From contig CAYZTB010000042.1 of assembly GCA_964481195.1 (NCBI GenBank), forward strand, positions 1 through 25,210: 25,210 bases of DNA. Reading direction: 5' to 3'. Source of the stretch: Palsa-948 sp964481195 (GTDB taxonomy: Bacteria; Bacteroidota; Bacteroidia; Palsa-948). Numbering within the stretch: position 1 is the stretch's first letter; every line of letters starts with the position of its first letter. A program made the translations under genes and the position numbers. The notes below the pieces were generated by a model, which was not told the origin of the DNA, ran no database searches, and saw only the letters and a list, made by a program, of their open reading frames with translations. This document shows, piece by piece, positions 9,071-19,200 of this stretch.

Positions 9071-12000
9071 TCAGCTTTAGTCTTATTTGGATTGAGCATT
9101 AGCTTGGCATTTGCTCAGCCTGCTAACGATAATTTTGCAGCGGCTACAAATGTAACAGCTGCAATAAATACAGGATGCACAGCAGGTGGCGCATACACAA
9201 CAATTGCCGGTACTGCAGATCAAGCTAAAGGTAGCTGTTGGACAAACGGCCCGAATAAAAATGTTTGGTTTAAGTTTACAGCTACTGCATCTACCTTTAT
9301 TAAGGTGCAAATAAAAGTTGTTGGCGCAGGACGTACGATGCGTAATCCATTTGTTGCACTGTGGACAGGCACACCAACCGAGCTTGCATGTACCAATCAT
9401 CAGGGTGGAGCAGTAGATATAGAACTAAATTATTATGGATTAACTCCAGGTGCAACGTATTATATTTCTGTCGATAATCATTCCGGTGGAACTTACGGTA
9501 CGTTTGATTTATGTGTAAGCGATGTAGTAGATTATGATTACCCGCAAGGAGCCACTGATGTTACTTCGGCAATTAATGCAGGATGTACTACAGGCGGTAC
9601 TTATAGCACGTTGTTTGCATCGGCCGATAATGCAAAAGGAAGTTGCTGGACAAACGGGCCAAACAGAAATCGTTGGTTTAAGTTTACTGCAACTGCCACT
9701 ACCTTTATAAAAGCACAAGTAAAAGTTGCATCAGGACAAAGCATGCGCAATCCTTTTATAGCACTATGGAATTCATCGTTAACAGAAGTAGCATGTACCA
9801 ATCATCAGGGTGGAGCAGTAGATATAGAACTAAATTATTATGGATTAACTCCAGGTGCAACGTATTATATTTCTGTCGATAATCATTCCGGTGGAACTTA
9901 CGGTACGTTTGATTTATGTGTAAGCGATGTAGTAGATTATGATTACCCGCAAGGAGCCACTGATGTTACTTCGGCAATTAATGCAGGATGTACTACAGGC
10001 GGTACTTATAGCACGTTGTTTGCATCGGCCGATAATGCGAAAGGCAGTTGTTGGACTAACGGGCCAAACAGAAATCGTTGGTTTAAGTTTACGGCAACCG
10101 CTACAACATTTATAAATGTGCAAGTACTTGTAGCATCAGGCCAGAGCATGCGTAATCCATTTGTTGCGCTTTGGAATTCATCATTAACCGAAGTAACTTG
10201 CACTAATCATAATGGCGGAGCTGTAGATATTTCTATGAGTTATTATGGGCTAACTCCCGGTGCGATCTATTACATATCAGTAGATAATCATTCGGGAGGT
10301 ACCTATGGAACTTTTGATTTGTGTGTTACGGACGTACCGGATTACGATTACCTACAGGGTGCTGTTAATTTAAATAGCATGATGAACGGTTGCACCAGCG
10401 GAGGCACTTATAGCACGTTGTTTGCATCGGCCGATAATGCGAAAGGCAGTTGTTGGACTAACGGGCCAAACAGAAATCGTTGGTTTAAGTTTACGGCAAC
10501 CGCTACAACATTTATAAATGTGCAAGTACTTGTAGCATCAGGCCAGAGCATGCGTAATCCATTTGTTGCGCTTTGGAATTCATCATTAACCGAAGTAACT
10601 TGCACTAATCATAATGGCGGAGCTGTAGATATTTCTATGAGTTATTATGGGCTAACTCCCGGTGCGATCTATTACATATCAGTAGATAATCATTCGGGAG
10701 GTACTTATGGAACTTTTGATTTGTGTGTTACCGATATTCCCGATTACGATTATCCCGAAGGGGCTGTATTGTTAACCAATTTAAATAATTATTGTTCTAC
10801 AGGAGGAGCATATTCAACAGTGAGTGCTTCGGCTGATCATGCAAAAGGTTCTTGCTGGACTAACGGACCAAACAGAAACCGTTGGTTTCAGTTTGTAGCG
10901 ATAACTCCCACTGTGACTGCTCAAGTGATTGTTGCATCCGGACAATCCATGCGTAATCCATTTATTGCGTTGTGGACTACTTCGTATACGCAGCTAGCAT
11001 GTACAAATCACAATGGAGGAGCAGTAAATATTTCAATAAACTACACAGGTCTAACTCCTGGGACAACCTATTACCTTTCGGTAGATAATCATTCGGGCGG
11101 CACTTACGGAACATTTGACATTTGCATTAATAATGCTTCCTCGGTACAATATTATTCTATTGGTACGGGAGACTGGACTAATACTGCCGTGTGGGCAACT
11201 ACAGGATTTGGCGGAACAACAGCCGGAACAACTCCTAGCTTAGGAAACATTGTACATATACGTGATTATACGATAAGCGTTACTTCCAGTCAAAGTTGTG
11301 CAGAGATAAACATGACTGTAGCTGCAGCCAATACGGACATTGTTGTAGATAATACAACGCTTCTTGTGAACGGAATTTTCAATGCAACAAATGGTGCGAA
11401 TAACAGCCAGAGAGTACTTCTCAAGAATGGAGGAATATTAACTGTGAACGATAACGCCATATTTACCCGAAACGGAGGAACGGGTGGCATTCAGTTTACT
11501 ATTGATAACTCTTCGGTCCTCAACGTTGGCCGGGATATGTTCTGGATTTCCTCTGCAGGAACTGCAGCTAATAATATACTCACTGCTAATAATACAGGAA
11601 CAGTAAGTATCACTAGAGATCTTACGCTTAACTATAGTGGCGGGCAAAAAATAAGTTTGAACTTTAATAACACTTCCTTATTATCTGTTGGACGCAATGC
11701 AACATTTACTTCCACCGCTGCGGCAAGTACAGAAATAAATTTTAATAATTCTGCTTCCATGTTTGTAGTTGGGAACATTGTCCGTGGAGGAACGCCTTAT
11801 GGTATTTTAACTTTTAATGGAACTTCCACATTAAATTTTACAGGCAACAACAATGCACAGGCAATACCTGCCATAGCAGGATCGGGAGGCGATGCAATTA
11901 CTTACAGAAATGTAACGCTAAATAATACAAGCGGGTTCTCGCCACAATTTACCATGGGAGGTGCTGCCACAATTAATGGCACACTAACATTAACAAGAGG

Positions 12001-13090
12001 CAGGATACGAACTACGGCTGGAAATATTCTTACCATGGCAGCAGGATATTCAACTTCCATTGGCAGCGCAAACTCATACATTGATGGGCCTATGAATTAC
12101 GTAGTGGCGGCAAGTGGCGTAACAGCAATTAATTTACCTGTAGGAAAAAGTACAACGTGGGGGCCAGCTGCATTGTCTGTTAATCACACAACAGCAACTG
12201 CCTACACATATACCGCAGAGATGTTCAATGCTTCTGCACAAGCTTTGGGATGGACGATGCCAGGAAGTATTGATAAAGTTTCGAGTGTGAGATATTGGGA
12301 CATTAACAGATCAAGCACATTGGATTTAACAAGTGCAACAGCAACGCTGTACTATGATCCTTCTGTTTGGGTTACAGATTATTTGAATCTAACAGTGGTC
12401 AAAAATACTGCTGGAGCACCAACTGCGTGGACAGATATTAATGGCACCGCAACAGGAAATGGAACAGGTAGTATCACTTCCGGATCTTTCCCTTCCTTTA
12501 GCAGATTTTCTTTTGGAAATAAAAGCGGAGGAACCAACCCACTTCCTGTAGAACTATTGACTTTCACTGCTAAACCTCAGAATAAAACAGTGCATGTAAC
12601 ATGGACTACTGCATCAGAAAAAAACAGCAACTATTTCTTGGTAGAAAAATCAAAAGATGGAAATTTCTTTTCCGAAGTAGCATATCAAAGCGGTGCAGGT
12701 AACAGCTCTACTATTTTACATTATTCAGCAGAAGACAAAGAACCATTTAATGGGATTAACTATTATAGACTCAAGCAAGTTGATTTTAACGGAACGTTTA
12801 ATTACAGCGACATAGTTGCTACAAAGGTTGATACCCAAAAAGAACTTTTGGTGTATCCTTCTATTTCATCAGGTGATTTTAATATTTCTATTAGTGGAGA
12901 GATTGGCAAGGAAGCACTCTTAGTTATTCGCGATGTGCTGGGAAGAGTGTATTATTCAAAAGGATTTATTTTTAACAACAATTTATTTATACAGGATATT
13001 AATTTATCCGACAAACTATCTCCCGGGTTATATTTAGTTACCGCTGCTAGTGATGACACCGTTCTTGAAAAAAGAATCATCATTAAGTAA
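9029..13090 (+). CDS. Secreted multi-module protein with five tandem ~135-aa domains, a solenoid-like region and T9SS type A sorting domain
   Basis: The frame codes for 1353 aa from ATG 9029, or 1346 aa from the duplicated ATG 9050; either gives a signal peptide ending SLAFA. Five tandem modules (residues 31-171, 172-306, 307-441, 442-575, 576-about 705) share KGSCWTNGPN, WFKFTA, MRNPFxALW, CTNHxGGAV, YYxSVDNHSGGTYGTFDLC. They resemble the jellyroll-like, pre-peptidase-C-type ancillary domains of secreted bacterial proteins, but the family assignment is tentative. Residues about 706-1170 are rich in Asn, Thr and Gly with beta-solenoid-like spacing (GTGDWTNTAVW start). PLPVELLTF at 1171 opens the fibronectin-like domain usual before T9SS tails. 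The type A sorting domain is about 1275-1353 (VYPSISSGDF, IRDVLGRVYY, LEKRIIIK). It is probably an adhesin or surface-layer protein; no enzyme motif is visible. The nearest promoter-like element is TACCTTTA at 9007-9014, without a clear -33. Confidence 0.9.
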   Translation: MISKIYIMISKIYISALVLFGLSISLAFAQPANDNFAAATNVTAAINTGCTAGGAYTTIAGTADQAKGSCWTNGPNKNVWFKFTATASTFIKVQIKVVGAGRTMRNPFVALWTGTPTELACTNHQGGAVDIELNYYGLTPGATYYISVDNHSGGTYGTFDLCVSDVVDYDYPQGATDVTSAINAGCTTGGTYSTLFASADNAKGSCWTNGPNRNRWFKFTATATTFIKAQVKVASGQSMRNPFIALWNSSLTEVACTNHQGGAVDIELNYYGLTPGATYYISVDNHSGGTYGTFDLCVSDVVDYDYPQGATDVTSAINAGCTTGGTYSTLFASADNAKGSCWTNGPNRNRWFKFTATATTFINVQVLVASGQSMRNPFVALWNSSLTEVTCTNHNGGAVDISMSYYGLTPGAIYYISVDNHSGGTYGTFDLCVTDVPDYDYLQGAVNLNSMMNGCTSGGTYSTLFASADNAKGSCWTNGPNRNRWFKFTATATTFINVQVLVASGQSMRNPFVALWNSSLTEVTCTNHNGGAVDISMSYYGLTPGAIYYISVDNHSGGTYGTFDLCVTDIPDYDYPEGAVLLTNLNNYCSTGGAYSTVSASADHAKGSCWTNGPNRNRWFQFVAITPTVTAQVIVASGQSMRNPFIALWTTSYTQLACTNHNGGAVNISINYTGLTPGTTYYLSVDNHSGGTYGTFDICINNASSVQYYSIGTGDWTNTAVWATTGFGGTTAGTTPSLGNIVHIRDYTISVTSSQSCAEINMTVAAANTDIVVDNTTLLVNGIFNATNGANNSQRVLLKNGGILTVNDNAIFTRNGGTGGIQFTIDNSSVLNVGRDMFWISSAGTAANNILTANNTGTVSITRDLTLNYSGGQKISLNFNNTSLLSVGRNATFTSTAAASTEINFNNSASMFVVGNIVRGGTPYGILTFNGTSTLNFTGNNNAQAIPAIAGSGGDAITYRNVTLNNTSGFSPQFTMGGAATINGTLTLTRGRIRTTAGNILTMAAGYSTSIGSANSYIDGPMNYVVAASGVTAINLPVGKSTTWGPAALSVNHTTATAYTYTAEMFNASAQALGWTMPGSIDKVSSVRYWDINRSSTLDLTSATATLYYDPSVWVTDYLNLTVVKNTAGAPTAWTDINGTATGNGTGSITSGSFPSFSRFSFGNKSGGTNPLPVELLTFTAKPQNKTVHVTWTTASEKNSNYFLVEKSKDGNFFSEVAYQSGAGNSSTILHYSAEDKEPFNGINYYRLKQVDFNGTFNYSDIVATKVDTQKELLVYPSISSGDFNISISGEIGKEALLVIRDVLGRVYYSKGFIFNNNLFIQDINLSDKLSPGLYLVTAASDDTVLEKRIIIK
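9386..10038 (+). repeat. 248-bp exact direct repeat (9386-9633 and 9791-10038)
   Basis: Reading base by base, 9386-9633 matches 9791-10038 without a difference. The offset is 405 bp, one module. The identical block spans the second half of one module and the first part of the next, so its ends do not coincide with the domain boundary. Confidence 0.92.
10004..10704 (+). repeat. 299-bp exact direct repeat (10004-10302 and 10406-10704)
   Basis: Bases 10004-10302 and 10406-10704 are identical at an offset of 402 bp. The match resumes after a single difference (C at 10303, T at 10705) for about 25 bp more. It links modules 3 and 4 and overlaps the second copy of the 248-bp repeat by 35 bp. Confidence 0.92.
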
Positions 13091-13247
13091 TCCTCCTATT
13101 TTAAGCTAAAAATAACTTCTCAATCAAAATTCAAGCTTTTTTGGCTGATTGTATTATTAACGTTGATTAGCTCAAAACTTCTACGAATTCCAATTTGGTG
13201 ATTTATAAAATATTAACTTCGCCAATTTTTTAAAACTCATTCGAATT

Positions 13248-16200
13248 ATGTCAATTAAGCAAATAATAGTAGCGCTTTCTCTTTTGTTATCGTTTTCCTT
13301 TGCACAAGGACAAACGTGTACAGGGGCTCCCAACTTTAATGTTAACTTAATTGGGCAAGCGGCAGGATCCTGGACTTCTCCAGATCACTCAAGAGGAGGA
13401 AAATGTTGCGGCAACAACAACTGTACTTCGTTTGATGTAAAGCTGGATAATAATGCTGCCATGATTAACCTGGAAATATTATCCGGTGCAGTGCCTTCAG
13501 GTTCTTTATTTTATCAAATAGATTGTGGCCCTCCAATAGCCGTAGGGAATCCTATTTGTGTGGTAGGCAGCAATACGTTTACAATTACTTTTTGTAAATC
13601 CGGAAATAACTCCAATGTATATAAGATCACATCCATTGCTAAGCCCACACTACCTCCCAATCCAACATTTGCTAGAGAGAATTGTGTGAATACATTAGCT
13701 ACGTTAGGATTTGTTCCGGGCAGCACAACTTGGAATTCAGTAGCTACAGGTACCGTTGTAGCCGGAGCTTATAACTATCTTTTAAGTTCTACTACATCTA
13801 ATGCCCCAACTTACACTTGTCTTCCTGGACTTCCTGCCACTATTCAGTATTCTGTTTGTGGAACTCCTCAGAATAGTATATGCCCTGGTGGAGCATCTAC
13901 TTATTGCAACATATTTAATATTAATAATTATGGACTTTTATCCATCACAGTAACACCAACAAGTGCAGGATTTTGTGCCGGAGGTAGCGTTGCTATTTCT
14001 GCCAGCACTGCCGGTGGTGTGCCCGCCTACACTTATTTGTGGAGAGATCAAGGGAATACCGTAGTGGCAACAGGTTCTGCTTATACTGCAAGTGTTGCAG
14101 GAACGTATCAGCTAGAAGTAAGAGACGTTGTATATGATGCAGCTACTTGCCCTGCGCTTTTTAAAAGTGTGCCAGTTGTTGTTACACAACCGCCAACTGT
14201 AAATGCTGGAAGCAATCAAACTGTTTGTACTTCATCGCCAACAGCAAGCATAAACGGATCAATTACAAACGCTACCGGAGGAACATGGACCGGTGGATTA
14301 GGAACATATTCGCCAAATAATACTTCTCAATCTATTTCATATACACCACATGCATCCGAGATTACTGCCGGATCTGTAACCCTTACTCTTACTTCTACAG
14401 GAGCCGGAGGAGGTTGTTCAAACACGTCCGCATCAGTAACTATTACGTATCCACCTTTGCTTGCGAATACTGTTCCTTCTTATACACTTGCTTGTAACGC
14501 TTCAACTACTCCCATTGTTCCTGTTATTTCCGGTGGAACACAACCGTATTCTTATTCTTGGAATAACGGAGCCACTACATCTTCCATCGTTGCAGGATCA
14601 GGAGTTTATTGTTTAACAGTAACAGATTCAAGAGGATGTACAAAGGCTTCATGTTCAACTATTACGGTACCTTCTGCTTTAGTGATTTCAGCAGGCGCTT
14701 CCGGAGTAGCTCCGCCACTTTCCATGACTGGCTCTGCAACTGTTACTCCAACGGGCGGAACAGTTCCATACACATATTTATGGTCGGTTTCAACTACTTC
14801 ACAAACTACACAAATTGCTACTGCGCTTTTTTCCGGCTCTCATTCTGTTGTTGTAACAGATGCAAATGGATGTAGCAAAAACGCAAGTGTGGTTGTGCAA
14901 GAACCTAACTGCAGTGACCTTGTTGTTACGGTTACAGGCACTAACGTTAATTGTTTTGGTAACACTACTGGATCGGCTACTGTTACCGCAACAGGAACAG
15001 CGGGCGCAGCGCCACCTTATTCCTATTCTTGGACATCACCCGCGCAAACAACGCAAGTTATTTCGGGGTTATCTGCCGGAATTTATCAGGTATTGGCAAC
15101 CACAACAGTGGGATGCTCCAGCGTTCAACAAATAACTATTACAGAGCCCGCATTATTGAGCAGTTCAATGTCTCACACCGATGTTACTTTGGTTGGCGGA
15201 AATGATGGAACTGCAACCGCAACTATAACTGGAGGAACAACTCCATACACATATGCATGGACTCCGAGTGGTGGAACTAATTCAGTAGCTACAGGTCTTG
15301 TGATGGGTAACTATACTGTTTCTGTAATAGATGCCAAAGGGTGCGCCCTCACAAATACCGTTCAAGTAAATCAACCATCCTGCACGGCTTTGGTTTTAAA
15401 TATGTCTGCTACAAATGTTTCTTGTTTCAGCGGAAGTAACGGAACGGCAACTGCTAGTTTGCTTTTTGGAACAGCTCCCTATTCTTATGCATGGAGTGTT
15501 GGAGGAACTACTTCTACTATTTCAGCCCAGCTTGCAGGCCCGCTTACCGTTACCGTTACGGATGCTGTAAACTGTGTACTTCAAAATACTATTACGATTA
15601 CTCAACCAACAGCTTTAACTTTAACACTGGTTGCAACAGACGTACTTTGTTATGGAGGTCAAACCGGAACGTTAAACCTTACAGTTGCTGGTGGAACATT
15701 TCCATATACTTATCTATGGTCCAACTCGATTACCGTAGAAGATCAGGCAAATCTAGTTAAGGGACTTTATGCTGTTACCGTTACTGATTCAAAAGGCTGT
15801 ACTGCTGTTGCTTCTGCTACAATTGGAGAGCCAGCGGTTATCGCTGCAACTTCTACACATCAAAATGTAACTTGTAAAAGCGGTTCAGATGGTGCAATAA
15901 ATGCTACCGTTTCTGGTGGATTAGGTGCGTATACTTATTTATGGACTAACGCTGCAACTACCAAAGATCTTACTGGACTCGTTTCTGGACAATACATTCT
16001 GTCTGTTACGGATGGAAATGGTTGCGTTTCTTCGTCAGCCTTAAATATTTTTATCAATCAACCTGATAGTGTTAGCCTAAGTTCTTTTTCTGTTACCTGT
16101 CCGGTTCCAGGATCCGGTGTTGCGAGAGTTGATGTTTTTCCTATTGGTGGAGATGGAGGTCCTTACACAGTTTCTTTTAATAATGGGGTTTCATATTTAG

Positions 16201-19200
16201 CATCCGGAGTTTATTTTTCTTTTTTACCGGTTGGCGCTACATATAGCGTCTATGTAAAAGATGGAAATAATTGTATTTCATCTTTACATTTAATAATTGT
16301 AAACCCTGCTCCGAGCATTGCAAGTATTTCGTTTCCTAATTGTAATCCAATTGGAATAGGAACGGCAACGGTAACAATTACTCCGGCAGGTGGAGCCGGT
16401 ACTCCATATTTAGTTTCTACAAATAATGGAGTTTCGTATAGTGTGAAAGGAGATTATATTGACACGCTGGCAATTGGCAACACGTACACGGTTGTAATCA
16501 AAGATACCTTAGGTTGCTTATCACTTCCTTCTACCATTGTAATTCCAGATTCAATTTCTTTAAACACGGTAACTTCTTCCTTTAATGGCGGATATAACAT
16601 TAGTTGTAATGGCTTATCAAATGGAACAATCAATCTTACTGCCTCTGGGGGAAAAACTCCTTATACATTCTTGTGGAATAATGGAGCCACAACATATGCT
16701 ACAAAAGATTTAACAAATGTGCCGGCAGCTAATTACACACTTACCATTACCGATGCAAATGGCTGCACTAAATTATTGGTTGTTCCAATGACCCAGCCAC
16801 TTGCTCTTGCTGCAACTTCAACCGTATCTACAAATTATAATGGAAGTTCTGTAAGCTGCTTTGGGTCTACTAACGGAGCGATTGACCTTACAGTATCAGG
16901 CGGAACTACCGCATATACGTATGCTTGGAGTAACTCACAAACTACTGAAGATATTACTGGTTTAAGCGCAACTACCTATTCAGTTTTAATTACGGATGCT
17001 AATGGGTGTACAAAAACAAACACGGTTACACTTACCCAGCCTGCGCTTTTGACTAATACAGTTGTGGCCGCAACATACAACGGACAAAACATAAGCTGCA
17101 ACGGATTGAGTGATGGTAGCATCGGACTTACAGTAGCAGGAGGAACAACTGCTTACACCTATGCGTGGAGTAATTCTCAAACTACGCAAAATATTAGCGG
17201 ACTAAATGCAAACACCTATTCAGTACTTGTTACGGATGTAAATGGTTGTACTTCAACAAACACAGTTACGTTAACACAGCCAGCAGTACTTTCTAATACT
17301 ATAGCTATCAGCAGTAATTACAACGGACAAGACATTAGTTGTAACGGACTAAGCAACGGAAGTATCGGACTTACAGTAGCAGGAGGTACAACTGCTTACA
17401 CCTATGCTTGGAGTAATTCTCAAACCACACAAAACATCAGCGGACTAAATGCAAATACTTATTCAGTATTAGTGACCGATGTAAATGGTTGTACTACAAC
17501 AAACACAGTTACTCTTACCGAGCCTGCGGTTCTTACAAATACAATATCAATTAGTAGTAATTATAATGGTCAGAATATTAGCTGCAATGGATTGAGTGAT
17601 GGAAGTATCGGTCTTACCGTAGCTGGCGGAACCACTGCTTACACCTATGCGTGGAGCAATTCTCAAACCACACAAAATATTAGCGGACTGAATGCAAATA
17701 CCTATTCAGTACTTGTTACGGATGTAAATGGTTGCACCACAACAAATACTGTAACTATTTCCCAGCCACTTGCTCTTACTACCACTTTAGCTATCAGCTC
17801 AAATTTCAACGGACAAAACATAAGCTGCAATGGACTGAGTGATGGAGGCATTGATCTTACCGTAGCCGGAGGAACAACAGCTTATACGTATGCGTGGAGT
17901 AATTCTCAAACCACACAAAACATCAGCGGATTAAATGCAAATACTTATTCAGTATTAGTGACCGATGTAAATGGATGTACAACAACTAATACTATTATAG
18001 TTACTCAGCCTGCGCTTTTGACTAATACAGTTGTGGCTGCAACATTCAACGGACAAAACATAAGCTGCAATGGACTGAGTGATGGAAGTATTGGTCTTAC
18101 AGTATCAGGCGGAACAACTGCTTACACCTATGCGTGGAGCAATTCTCAAACCACACAAAATATTAGCGGACTGAATGCAAATACTTATTCAGTATTAGTT
18201 ACGGATGTAAATGGTTGTACCACTACAAACACCATCACGCTTACGCAACCGGCAGTGCTTACAAACACAGTAGTAGCTGCAACGTATAATGGGCAAAATA
18301 TTAGTTGCAATGGACTAAGTAATGGAAGTGTCGGACTTACAGTAGCTGGAGGCACAACAGCTTATACGTATGCTTGGAGTAATTCTCAAACCACACAAAA
18401 CATTAGCGGATTAAATGCAAATACATATTCGGTACTTGTTACGGATGTAAATGGATGTACAACAACAAACACAATCACGCTAACACAACCGGCAGCACTT
18501 ACAAACACTATCTCAGTAAGCTCTAACTACAATGGTCAGAATATTAGTTGTAATGGATTAAGTAATGGAAGTATCAACCTCAATGTATTGGGGGGAACTA
18601 CAGCCTACACTTACAATTGGAGTAATACACAAACTACGCAGAACATCAGCGGCCTGAATGCAAATGCGTATTCAGTACTTGTTACGGATGTAAATGGATG
18701 TACTGCTACAAACACTATCACATTAACACAACCGGCAGTTCTTACAAATACTATCTCAATTAGCTCTAGCTACAACGGACAGAATATCAGTTGTAATGGA
18801 CTGAGTGATGGAAGTATTGGTCTTACAGTAGCTGGCGGAACCACTGCTTACACCTATGCGTGGAGTAATTCTCAAACTACGCAAAACATAAGTGGATTAA
18901 ATGCTAATACATATTCAGTACTTGTTACAGATGTAAATGGATGTACCACAACAAATACAACAACTCTTACCGAGCCAGCACTTTTAACTAACACGTTAGT
19001 CGCTGCAACTTACAACGGACAAAACATAAGCTGCAATGGACTGAGTGATGGAAGTATTGGTCTTACAGTATCAGGCGGAACAACCGCTTACACCTATGCG
19101 TGGAGCAATTCTCAAACCACACAAAACATAAGTGGGCTGAATGCAAATACGTATTCGGTACTTATTACGGATGTGAATGGATGTACCACAACAAATACCG

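Larger units (their letters stand above)
9119..11140 (+). repeat. Five in-frame tandem modules of about 402-423 bp
   Basis: Modules start at 9119, 9542, 9947, 10352 and 10754. Copies 2 and 3 are 405 bp, copy 4 is 402 bp, and the outer copies are more divergent. Protein motifs (CWTNGPN, MRNPF, VDNHSGGTYGTFD) are conserved in all five, so this is an internal domain amplification and not a mobile element. Confidence 0.93.

Noticed and set aside
9509..10605. Several similar minus-strand open frames of 65-69 codons
   Set aside because: They recur only because the plus-strand modules are duplicated, and they have no start signals or family motifs.
9386..10704. Diversity-generating retroelement template/variable repeat pair
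   Set aside because: There is no reverse transcriptase in the window, and the copies are identical with no adenine-directed substitutions.
13194..13221. Promoter for the giant adhesin (TTTG and TAACTTCG)
   Set aside because: The spacer is 16 nt instead of 19-21 and the -7 element has a mismatch; too weak to list as a feature.
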